The notes under the pieces are model-generated. The model worked only from the letters and a program-made list of their open reading frames with translations. It ran no database searches and was not told the origin of the DNA. Of a stretch of 64,000 nt of DNA, positions 57,212 to 64,000 are shown one piece after another. Source of the stretch: Methylovulum miyakonense HT12 (GTDB taxonomy: Bacteria; Pseudomonadota; Gammaproteobacteria; Methylococcales; Methylomonadaceae). The stretch is taken from assembly GCF_000384075.1 (NCBI RefSeq), contig NZ_KB913025.1, positions 2,438,922 through 2,502,921 on the forward strand. The letters run 5' to 3'. How positions within the stretch are numbered: position 1 is the first letter of the stretch; the number at the start of each line of letters is the position of its first letter. A program made the translations under genes and the position numbers.

Positions 57212-58107
57212 AATATCGCATTACCCATAAGACGGTTTACAATTACAGCCAAGCGGTCGGGTTATGCCAGAACGAGGCGCGTTTGCAGCCGCGTGATTTT
57301 TGGCGGCAACATTGCGAAACCAGTTATTTTGAAATCACCCCGACACCAATGGATTACCGCGAATTGGTGGATTTCTTTGGCAATCGGCTGGCTTATTTTG
57401 CCATCCAGCAACCGCACAAACAGCTGGTGGTCACCGCCATCAGTGAAGTCAGCCTGTATCCTGAGCCTCCGAACAGCGGCCATTTGATGGGCTTGAGTTG
57501 GCAGGCGGTGCGCGATTTGTTTAAGAACATCTACAGCCAAGACCTGACCCGCCAGCAGATGCAAGCCTTGCTGGATGCCAAGCAGTATGTGTTGGATTCG
57601 CCGATGGTCGTCACGACGGCGGAATTGGCGGAATATGCGGCACCTTCATTCCAGCCTGACCGGCCGCTTGTGGACGTGGTGACTGACCTGATGCAACGCA
57701 TTTACCATGATTATATTTACGACCCGACGTTTACCACGATTGCGACGCCATTGTCAGAAGTGCTTACTCACCGGCGTGGTGTCTGCCAGGATTTTGCACA
57801 TCTGGCGATAGGTTGCTTGCGTAGTTTCGGTATTCCTGCCCGCTACATCAGCGGTTATATGGAAACCGTGCCGGCTCCCGGCAAACCCCGTTTGGTCGGT
57901 GCGGACGCCTCACATGCTTGGTTTGCGGTTTATGTCCCTGATGTTGGCTGGCTCGATTTTGACCCTACCAACAATAAGATACCGCATGACCAACATATCA
58001 CCTTAGCTTGGGGGCGCGATTATGCGGATGTCACACCGTTAAAGGGCATTGCTTTTGGTGGCGGGCAGCACACCCTCTCTGTGTCCGTGGATGTGATGCG
58101 GATTTGA
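57208..58107 (+). CDS. transglutaminase-like cysteine protein
   Basis: A 299-residue bacterial transglutaminase-like protein. The N-terminal beta-domain reads KYRITHKTVYNYSQAV, and the core has Cys193 (RRGVCQDFAHLA), His236 (DASHAWFAVY) and Asp252 (DFDPTNN), so the triad is complete. GTG 57208 overlaps the ATP-grasp stop and has GAGGAGG at 57197-57203, which fixes the start 31 codons inside the longest frame. Such proteins may act as peptidases or amide-forming enzymes. Together with the ATP-grasp/alpha-E gene it forms the core of the Anbu locus. Confidence 0.93.
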   Translation: MKYRITHKTVYNYSQAVGLCQNEARLQPRDFWRQHCETSYFEITPTPMDYRELVDFFGNRLAYFAIQQPHKQLVVTAISEVSLYPEPPNSGHLMGLSWQAVRDLFKNIYSQDLTRQQMQALLDAKQYVLDSPMVVTTAELAEYAAPSFQPDRPLVDVVTDLMQRIYHDYIYDPTFTTIATPLSEVLTHRRGVCQDFAHLAIGCLRSFGIPARYISGYMETVPAPGKPRLVGADASHAWFAVYVPDVGWLDFDPTNNKIPHDQHITLAWGRDYADVTPLKGIAFGGGQHTLSVSVDVMRI

Positions 58108-58233
58108 ACAAGGGAAAAGGGTTTCAGGTTACCCGTCCCCCAATATAAGGCCGTGGTGGTTAGGCATATCAGGCTAGCGGCCCGGCGGCGCCATCCGGCA
58201 CAACATTACATCTTAAATTAATCAAGAGGAATT

Positions 58234-58929
58234 ATGGCTACTATACATTTGATTGGCGGTGAAAAAGGCGGTGTTGGCAAGTCAGTGCTTGCCCGGGTCT
58301 TGGCCCAATACATGATCGACAGCAATATCCCGTTCATCGGATTTGACACGGACCGCTCGCATGGCGCATTGCTGCGTTTTTACGCCGATTATGCGTCACC
58401 CACCGTCATTGACGATTACCAAAGCCTGGATGTCATCATGGAAACGGCGGTCGCCAAACCTGAGCAACGGATTTTGGTTGACCTTGCCGCGCAAACCCAT
58501 CATTCCTTGGCAACTTGGATAGATGATGCCGGGGTATTGGAATTGGCGGAAGAATTGGGCGTTACCTTGGTGTATTGGAATGTTATGGATTCTGGTAAGG
58601 ACAGCGTGGAATTGTTAAGCAAATTGCTCGACCATTACGGCGTGAAAATGAATTACGTCCTTGTCCAAAACCAATTGCGTGATGAAGATTTTACTTTGTT
58701 GGAATTCTCAGGCGTTAAAGACCGCGCCTTGGATATGGGCGCAAAAGTGATGGCCTTGAGACGCCTGTACACGCCGATCATGACCAAAATCGATGGCAAC
58801 AACTCCAGTTTTTGGGCCGCCCGTAACCGTGACCTCGACAACCTCAACGCGCTCGGGTTATTGGACAGGCAACGGGTGAAAATGTGGCTGAACCATGCTT
58901 ATAGCCAGCTTGACGTGCTTGGTGTTTAA
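58234..58929 (+). CDS. ParA/MinD-like P-loop ATPase
   Basis: A 231-residue deviant-Walker ATPase. The Walker A is GGEKGGVGKS at residues 8-17 with the signature early Lys11. The switch-like region holds GFDTDRSHGALLRFYAD, and ILVDLAAQTHHSLATW is the Walker B-like strand. It lacks the DNA-binding and membrane-targeting extensions of ParA and MinD. It lies 127 bp after one transglutaminase and 60 bp before the next, behind a good AAGAGGAATT ribosome-binding site. It resembles the stand-alone ParA-like ATPases sometimes named after plasmid mobilisation genes; its role in the locus is not known. Confidence 0.85.
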   Translation: MATIHLIGGEKGGVGKSVLARVLAQYMIDSNIPFIGFDTDRSHGALLRFYADYASPTVIDDYQSLDVIMETAVAKPEQRILVDLAAQTHHSLATWIDDAGVLELAEELGVTLVYWNVMDSGKDSVELLSKLLDHYGVKMNYVLVQNQLRDEDFTLLEFSGVKDRALDMGAKVMALRRLYTPIMTKIDGNNSSFWAARNRDLDNLNALGLLDRQRVKMWLNHAYSQLDVLGV

Positions 58930-58988
58930 GCGCGGTGTGGCGATGGCTCCCCTAATGTGCCGGTGAACAGCCCAAGGCGGCGGACAAA

Positions 58989-59792
58989 ATGGCCATGAAG
59001 CTTTTAGTCAATTGTAACCTTTGCTTCCAGATAGATGACGCGGTCGCTTTGATCCTGATGCTGCGCCCGTTCCGCGGCATACAGCAATGGATTATCCGTG
59101 AAACCTATATCATCAAACCTGGCGTGGCGGTTACCGAAAGCACGGATAGCTATGGCAATTCCTGCCAACGATTGGTGGCCCCGCAAGGGGTTTTCCTCAT
59201 CTACACCTCCGCCGAGGTGATTGTTGCTAATAGCATAGACACGGCGCCAGGCGCATATTTTGTTGAAATCCAAAATTTGCCTAACGATGCCTTGCCGTAT
59301 CTGCTGCCTAGCCGCTATTGCGAATCTGACCGTTTTGGCGAACTGGCGGGCGAACTGACGGCGGGCGCCCAACCGGGGTATGACCAAGTCAGCCGTATTG
59401 CCGACTGGGTGCGCCAAAATGTGCAGTATTTGCCCGGCTCCAGTGATTTCCCCTTATCCGCCACCGAAATCCATCAGCGTGGTTACGGTGTTTGCCGTGA
59501 CCTGGCGCATCTGGGCATAGCCTTATGCCGGAGCATCAGCATCCCTGCGCGTATCGTTGTCGGGTATCTGCATAACCTGCAACCAATGGACTTGCACGCT
59601 TGGTTTGAGGCGTATGTGGGCGGGCGCTGGTACGCGTTTGACTCGACCCAGCACACCTTGTTTGGAGGCCGCGTCATTATCGCTTTTGGGCGGGATGCCG
59701 CTGATGTTTCGGTCTTCCACCAGTTCGGTTCAGGGGCGATCCTGACCAGCATGGCCGTGCGCGTCGAAAATCTGGGTAATACCATGAATTGA
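58989..59792 (+). CDS. transglutaminase-like protein, second short form
   Basis: A 267-residue transglutaminase-like protein. The N-terminal domain differs from the previous one (LLVNCNLCFQIDDAVALILMLRP), and the core has Cys169 (YGVCRDLAHLG), His203 (DLHAWFEAY) and Asp218 (AFDSTQH), a complete triad. Two ATG codons (58989 and 58995) are possible starts. It is 69 bp ahead of the Anbu gene, the usual neighbour of this type. It is the third transglutaminase fold in the 9-kb locus. Whether the three act on one substrate or on a series is open. Confidence 0.92.
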   Translation: MAMKLLVNCNLCFQIDDAVALILMLRPFRGIQQWIIRETYIIKPGVAVTESTDSYGNSCQRLVAPQGVFLIYTSAEVIVANSIDTAPGAYFVEIQNLPNDALPYLLPSRYCESDRFGELAGELTAGAQPGYDQVSRIADWVRQNVQYLPGSSDFPLSATEIHQRGYGVCRDLAHLGIALCRSISIPARIVVGYLHNLQPMDLHAWFEAYVGGRWYAFDSTQHTLFGGRVIIAFGRDAADVSVFHQFGSGAILTSMAVRVENLGNTMN

Positions 59793-59860
59793 TGGCGCAT
59801 TTCTGGCTGAAAAAGATTAAAATGTCGGCCATTTTGAATGTTCCATAAAAAATAATAATT

Positions 59861-60616
59861 ATGACTTATTGTATTGCAGCTTCAATCAACGAAGGACTTA
59901 TCCTGGTATCCGATTCAAGGACCAATGCCGGCATTGATAACGTGAGTACGCACGGAAAAATGCATGCATTCAATACCCTTCCAGATCGAAAAATTGTCTT
60001 GCTTTCAGCCGGCAACCTCGCCACCACCCAGGCCGTTTTGGAGCAATTGCATCGCGATAAGATTAAGGACGCCAAAGTGAATGTCAACACCGTTGAGTGC
60101 TTGTCTGAAGCGGCTGATTACTTGGGGCATATCAGCGTCGAAAAACAAAAGCAACATCTCAATACCCAAGGCCAATCCGCCTTTAATCCGTCCGCCACCT
60201 TTATTTTGGCGGGACAAATTGGCGATGAACCGCATGGCGCGTACATGATTTACGCCGAAGGCAACAGCATCACCTCGTCGGCCAACACGCCATTTTTACA
60301 AATAGGCGAAAGCAAATACGGCAAACCGATACTTGACCGTTTTCTCAAGCTGGACACCTCCATAGACGAAGCCGCCCGTTGTTGCCTGGTGTCTATGGAC
60401 TCGACGATCCGCAGTAACGCCAGTGTCGGTGCGCCAGTGGAAATGTTGATTTATCGGGCCGGTAGTTTCAAATTGCAGGAGTATTACTGCTTTGATGATG
60501 GTGACGATTACATGCTACAACTGCGCCGTAGTTGGGAAACCAAGCTTCGGGAAGCCATAGCCGCCTTACCGTCATTAAGCAAAGACGCCATCAAACCGAT
60601 GCGGGTTGAGCTTTAA
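59861..60616 (+). CDS. Anbu, proteasome-type peptidase subunit
   Basis: A 251-residue Ntn-hydrolase of the Anbu family (ancestral beta-subunit). After removal of Met1 the N-terminal Thr becomes the nucleophile (MTYCIAAS); Asp17 (VSDSRTNAG) and Lys32 (GKMHAF) are the matching active-site residues, counted from that Thr. No propeptide is encoded, as usual in Anbu. The body has the expected sandwich and helices, with the conserved SANTPFLQIGESKYGKPILDR. Anbu proteins form helical or ring assemblies whose natural substrate is not established. It is the last gene of the locus. Confidence 0.93.
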   Translation: MTYCIAASINEGLILVSDSRTNAGIDNVSTHGKMHAFNTLPDRKIVLLSAGNLATTQAVLEQLHRDKIKDAKVNVNTVECLSEAADYLGHISVEKQKQHLNTQGQSAFNPSATFILAGQIGDEPHGAYMIYAEGNSITSSANTPFLQIGESKYGKPILDRFLKLDTSIDEAARCCLVSMDSTIRSNASVGAPVEMLIYRAGSFKLQEYYCFDDGDDYMLQLRRSWETKLREAIAALPSLSKDAIKPMRVEL

Positions 60617-60696
60617 CCCTTCCGTTTGCCTATCTCCACCTACTGGCGGCGGACTGTGCCAAAACTGAGCTGGCACAAATCTCCTAAGCACCTGTG

Positions 60697-60724
60697 ACCC
60701 GTATCCGCGGCGATGGATACGGGT
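60697..60724. other. 10-bp hairpin after the Anbu gene
   Basis: ACCCGTATCC (60697-60706) pairs exactly with GGATACGGGT (60715-60724), loop GCGGCGAT. It may mark the end of the Anbu transcript, though no T run follows. Confidence 0.4.
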
Positions 60725-60878
60725 TATCAGGACAACTCAAAACTGTCCCGCCATTTCCTTTTCACGTTTACCTTCAGCTTCCGTTCATCCGTAGTGTCCC
60801 ATCCTGTGCATCAGGACAAAGAACCTGCTTTTTTTATCAAAGAAAGCGACTGATAACGGCAAAGAAAAGGTAAGCATA

Positions 60879-61058
60879 ATGACTCTGCAAAATTCTGCTA
60901 ATACAGACACTAATATCATCGAATCCATGGATCAGGCGTTTGGCAACCACGGGTTTTATGGGCTGGAATATGTATTGGACGAGTGGCTTGAAAAAACGCC
61001 ACCCCCAAGCTACCAAAACAAAATGGATTCCTTCGGTTTTTGGGATTTCCGTGATTGA
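60879..61058 (+). CDS. possible 59-residue small protein
   Basis: ATG 60879 opens a 59-residue frame ending TGA 61058, with AAAGAAAAGG about eight bases upstream as a usable ribosome-binding site. The product is acidic, with ESMDQAFGNHGFYGLEYVLDEWLEKTP in the middle and a Phe/Trp/Asp-rich end (FGFWDFRD). The composition is protein-like, and this frame is more convincing than the overlapping one from 60940. I know no family. It lies just before prfB. Confidence 0.4.
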   Translation: MTLQNSANTDTNIIESMDQAFGNHGFYGLEYVLDEWLEKTPPPSYQNKMDSFGFWDFRD

Positions 61059-61206
61059 TTGGGTGAGCTACGGCCACGCAGGTCAGTTGGGTATGAACAG
61101 TGGTTTGGTTTTAGGATATAATCGGCGTCTTTTTTCAAATTCTTAGGATGAACCGCCTGCCGTTACTTTCCGTAACTGACGGGGCGGTCAGGATAAAAAA
61201 CACACC

Positions 61207-62305
61207 ATGCAAGAAATAAATCCGATCAAAAACCAAATTGCCGACCTCAAAAGCCGTGGTAACGCGCTGAGGGGGTATCTTTGACTTCGATAACAAATCT
61301 GAACGCCTAGTCGAAGTCTTACGCGAACTGGAAAACCCCAAAATCTGGGACAACCCTGAACAAGCCCAAGCCCTAGGCAAAGAGCGCGGGCAATTGGAGT
61401 TGGTGGTCAACACCATCACCGAGCTGGAACGTGGCCTTGCCGATGCCGAAGAACTGCTGCTGATGGCGGTTGAAGAAGACGACGAAGACACGGTCGAGAC
61501 CGTCATCCACGATTTGGACGGTTTTGAAAAACGTGTCGCCGATTTGGAATTTAGGCGCATGTTTTCCGGTGAAATGGATGCCAACAACGCCTTTTTGGAT
61601 ATTCAAGCCGGCTCCGGTGGCACGGAAGCACAAGATTGGGCTTCCATGATCGAGCGTATGTTCCTGCGTTGGGGCGAGCGCAAAGGTTTCAAAACCGAGC
61701 TGATCGAAGAGTCTGACGGTGATGTCGCGGGCATCAAAAGCGCCACCATCCGTTTCGAAGGCGAATATGCGTTTGGTTGGTTGCGCACCGAAACAGGTGT
61801 GCACCGCTTGGTCAGAAAATCCCCCTTTGATTCCGGCAACCGCCGCCACACCTCCTTTGCGTCCGTGTTCGTCTCGCCCGAAATCGACGATGACATCGAC
61901 ATCGACATCAACCCCGCCGATATACGCGTCGATGTTTACCGCGCCAGTGGTGCAGGCGGCCAGCACATCAACAAAACCGAATCCGCCGTGCGTATGACGC
62001 ATAACCCCACCGGCATTGTCGTGCAATGCCAAAGCGACCGCTCGCAACATAAAAACCGCGACACCGCGATGAAGCAATTGAAAGCCAAGTTGTACGAGCT
62101 GGAAATGCGCAAACGCAGCGAAACCGCCCAAGCTTTGGAAGACACCAAATCCGACATCGGCTGGGGCAGCCAAATCCGTTCTTATGTGCTGGACCAATCA
62201 CGGATCAAAGACTTGCGCACCGGCGTGGAAGTCGGCAACACCCAAGCCGTGTTAGACGGGGATTTGGATCAGTTTATTGAGGCGAGTTTGAAGAGTGGGT
62301 TGTAA
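61207..62305 (+). CDS. prfB: peptide chain release factor 2, programmed +1 frameshift
   Basis: RF2 of 365 residues made from two frames: 61207-61281 (25 codons), then a +1 slip at CTT-TGA, then 61283-62305. The site AGGGGGTATCTTTGAC is the standard RF2 autoregulatory site, with the internal Shine-Dalgarno AGGGGG three bases before the CTT slip codon and the in-frame TGA at 61282-61284. When RF2 is scarce, ribosomes shift and make more. The stop-codon reading motif SPF (KSPFDSG) and the catalytic GGQ ([10 protein letters not shown]) are both present, and length equals that of E. coli RF2. No lysS follows directly. Confidence 0.96.
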
Positions 62306-62350
62306 ATTACCCTCATTTTTTATTGTCAATAAACGCCTTATCCATCGACT

Positions 62351-62767
62351 ATGAACAAAACCGAACTTGAACACTTAGCCGATATTAGAATAAAAGAAGC
62401 AGAAATTCTTTTAGCTGCCGATTGCTATCATGGGGCTTACTATTTGGCAGGTTATGCGTTGGAATGCATATTAAAGGCGTGTGTTGCCAAGCAAGTTAAG
62501 GCATTTGATTTTCCAGATAAAAAGCTTGCCAATGATAGCTACACTCATGATTTTATTAAGCTATTTAATATAGCTGGTTTGAAGCAAGAGCTATCCGAAC
62601 AAGAGAGTCAAAATAAAGAGTTTAAATTAAATTGGGCCGTTGCCAGCAAGTGGTCAGAAGAATCCCGCTATGATTGCGCCATAACCAAACAAAATGCCCA
62701 TGATCTTTTTAATGCAATCACCGACAGTCAATCAGGAGTGTTACCATGGCTAAAGAACTATTTATGA
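62351..62767 (+). CDS. HEPN-domain protein
   Basis: A 138-residue all-helical protein with the HEPN pattern: ELEHLADIRIKEAEILLAADCYHGAYYLAGYALECILKACVA forms the first two long helices, and SEESRYDCAITKQNAHDLFNAI the C-terminal pair. Many HEPN proteins are RNases of toxin-antitoxin or defence systems that carry an R-x4-6-H motif; I cannot see that motif here (only Arg and His ten residues apart), so it may be of the non-catalytic or antitoxin-like type. It is followed by an overlapping gene, and the pair is AT-richer than prfB. Confidence 0.75.
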   Translation: MNKTELEHLADIRIKEAEILLAADCYHGAYYLAGYALECILKACVAKQVKAFDFPDKKLANDSYTHDFIKLFNIAGLKQELSEQESQNKEFKLNWAVASKWSEESRYDCAITKQNAHDLFNAITDSQSGVLPWLKNYL

Positions 62768-63165
62768 CACAATGGTTTTCCAAAGAAATGGTTGTAGCGG
62801 GTGAAAATTTAATCAAACGATTAGATGAATCTGATGCGCAAGTGCAAGCCGCCTTTTGGTTATTGGATGACAAAGAAAAAACGTGGGAGTTGACGATAGT
62901 TTCACCTCTAGTTGAAAGCGAAGGGCCTAGAAACTACTACAAGCGAATTAATGATATTAATGAATCTACCAATTCAGAAGAAGTGATTTCGTTACATGAT
63001 ATTCGTGTATCCGACACCAATAATCGTATTGTTAAAGCATTAAAGCGTAGTGTTCTAGGGACGGCTATCCTTGGAAACAACAGACTTGGAAAAAACTTTA
63101 TAGGTGGCGTTTATTTTGAAGATATGTACATTTATCGGATGGATTGGGCATTACTTGATAAGTAA
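62746..63165 (+). CDS. unknown protein coupled to the HEPN gene
   Basis: A 139-residue protein without a family I recognise. It is mixed alpha/beta: MTQWFSKEMVVAGENLIKRLDES opens with a helix, VQAAFWLLDDKEKTWELTIVSP is a pair of strands, and the end is FIGGVYFEDMYIYRMDWALL. A strong AGGAG at 62733-62737 points to ATG 62746, which lies inside the HEPN gene (22-nt overlap); a second ATG at 62764 overlaps the HEPN stop as ATGA. Tight coupling suggests a two-gene module, perhaps toxin-antitoxin-like. The stop lies directly against the end of the IS630 transposase gene. Confidence 0.6.
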   Translation: MAKELFMTQWFSKEMVVAGENLIKRLDESDAQVQAAFWLLDDKEKTWELTIVSPLVESEGPRNYYKRINDINESTNSEEVISLHDIRVSDTNNRIVKALKRSVLGTAILGNNRLGKNFIGGVYFEDMYIYRMDWALLDK

Positions 63166-64000
63166 TTACACAAAAGTAACCCGGTATTCATCGCCGAATT
63201 TTGAAAGGATGTCCAATACGGCCTGTTTCAATGTCCCGTAACTGGCATAGCACGATAGGGGCAGCCATTCATACTTGATCTTGCGCCAGACGATTTCGAT
63301 CAGGTTAAGCTCAGGGCTATAGGGCGGCAGATAATGCAACACGACACCTTGCGCCATCCAGTCGTCGCGGCGTGCCAAAAAGGCACGGCTGGTGTGCATG
63401 GAAGCGTTGTCAATAATGACGACGCACGGTTTTTTATGGACGGCGTAGCCGTCGCCATAGTGTGCGGCAAACAGGTCGAAGGCCCCGGCCACCTGTTCTG
63501 TTTTGACGCGCCCTTCAACGGTGTGGAAAAAAGACCGGCTGTCCCGGGAAACAAACCCCAGGACATTGAGGCGCTGGCTATGGAAACAGGGGATTTCCAA
63601 CGTCCGGCCTTTGGGTTGCCAGGCGTAAGGCACGGAGGACGCGGTGCTGAAGCCTGACTCGTCAAAATAGTACAGGCTGATTTTGTCTTCATCGGCCCAT
63701 TGTTTCATGACGGTTTGGATGGCTTTGGCCTTGGCAAAGCCATTGGCACAACGCCTTCCTTTTACGGAGCGCCTGCACCGCCGCCATGAATAACCGGTTT
63801 TTTTAAAATGCGCCTTAACGTCCCGGTCGCCGACTTTTTCCGGGTCCGGGCCTCCAGAAGGGCTTGGGCCTGCTTGATTTGGCGCGGTTCTTCGTCCAAT
63901 TGTGCCCGGAACAGTGCGATTTCTTCCGGCGTGTAAATCGGTGGCCGCCCGGAGCGCGGCAAATCCCCAAGCCCGCCGACGCCTTGCGCGTTGAAGCGGT
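63166..64000 (-). mobile_element. IS630-family insertion sequence, partial at window end
   Basis: The minus strand encodes an IS630 transposase that continues past base 64000, so the element's outer end and its far terminal repeat are not visible. The near end lies close to 63166, where the transposase stop codon abuts the stop of the unknown HEPN partner. IS630 elements insert at TA; a TA lies at 63162-63163, but the boundary cannot be fixed from one end. Confidence 0.8.
63166..64000 (-). CDS. IS630 transposase in two frames joined by a -1 frameshift, partial
   Basis: Read on the minus strand, frame A enters from beyond the window with the helix-turn-helix region (VGGLGDLPRSGRPPIY) and ends in a stop at 63762. 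Frame B continues from TGYSWRRCRRSVKGRR to the C-terminus at 63166 with the DDE residues YYFDESGF, VVIIDNASMH and ELNLIEIVW. The two frames meet exactly at a run of seven A (63798-63804 on the minus strand), read TTA-AAA-AAA in frame A. A -1 slip there restores one continuous transposase. Such A-run slippage is known in several IS families, so it is probably programmed rather than decay. Confidence 0.8.
   Translation of the reverse strand, partial: PLQRARRRRAWGFAALRAATDLHAGRNRTVPGTIGRRTAPNQAGPSPSGGPDPEKVGDRDVKAHFKKTGYSWRRCRRSVKGRRCANGFAKAKAIQTVMKQWADEDKISLYYFDESGFSTASSVPYAWQPKGRTLEIPCFHSQRLNVLGFVSRDSRSFFHTVEGRVKTEQVAGAFDLFAAHYGDGYAVHKKPCVVIIDNASMHTSRAFLARRDDWMAQGVVLHYLPPYSPELNLIEIVWRKIKYEWLPLSCYASYGTLKQAVLDILSKFGDEYRVTFV
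63798..63804 (-). promoter_or_regulatory. A7 slippery site for -1 frameshift
   Basis: Seven consecutive A (minus strand) read A-AAA-AAA in frame A, the canonical -1 slippery heptamer. Frame B translation downstream of it matches the family continuation without any gap. Confidence 0.65.

Overview
The window reads as a chromosomal stretch of a free-living gammaproteobacterium of moderate GC. FimV, RsmJ, the leuC-leuD-leuB-asd order, adk, a standard RF2 frameshift site and a complete XrtA-type exopolysaccharide block fit a Methylococcales-like (type I methanotroph) genome. No pmo, mxa or rRNA gene is present, so that placement is an inference.

Layout. 1-5.8 kb: the tail of an M20 amidohydrolase, a CobW GTPase, the Fe-S scaffold SufU, a lipoprotein, RsmJ, a Rieske ferredoxin, and a MarR regulator divergent from a small secreted helical protein with palindromic operators between them. 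5.9-13.3 kb: a PAS/sigma-54 activator, a periplasmic NMT1-like sensor fused to PAS-GGDEF, an ABM monooxygenase, a 124-bp MITE with an intact 8-bp target duplication, a PepSY membrane protein and a secreted NlpC/P60-like protein. 13.6-20.3 kb: thiD-thiE, adk, leuC, leuD, leuB, asd. 20.3-23.1 kb: fimV.

23.4-40.8 kb is one co-directional XrtA/PEP-CTERM-associated polysaccharide locus. It holds the TPR lipoprotein PrsT, a nucleotide-sugar epimerase and dehydrogenase, an export lipoprotein, a chain-length regulator, a tyrosine autokinase, an outer-membrane barrel, an ATPase, a deacetylase, a FemAB protein, two glycosyltransferases and an asparagine-synthase-like amidotransferase. The exosortase gene usual for this locus is absent, and the gene junctions are too tight to hide one. 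Two proteins here are unusual: the export lipoprotein has a glycine-rich insert and the kinase has a threefold-repeated N-terminus.

41-50 kb is looser accessory DNA: a lipoprotein, a secreted M4 metalloprotease, a Gfo/Idh/MocA oxidoreductase, a beta-helix secreted protein, about 1.6 kb without a recognisable gene, an OFA-type MFS transporter and a possible 48-residue membrane protein.

50.7-60.6 kb is the most interesting region: an Anbu (ancestral proteasome beta-subunit) locus. It carries three transglutaminase-fold proteins (one fused to DUF2126), a circularly permuted ATP-grasp/alpha-E fusion, a ParA-like ATPase, an ABM protein and Anbu itself. Families of this set have been proposed to make and break unusual amide or peptide bonds, but the substrate is unknown.

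60.9-64 kb: a possible small protein, prfB with its programmed +1 frameshift, a HEPN-domain gene translationally coupled to an unknown partner, and an IS630-family element running off the window whose two frames join at an A7 slippery run. Two REPIN-like GTAG-bounded double hairpins (about 0.5 and 34.5 kb) suggest active REP-type repeats in this genome.
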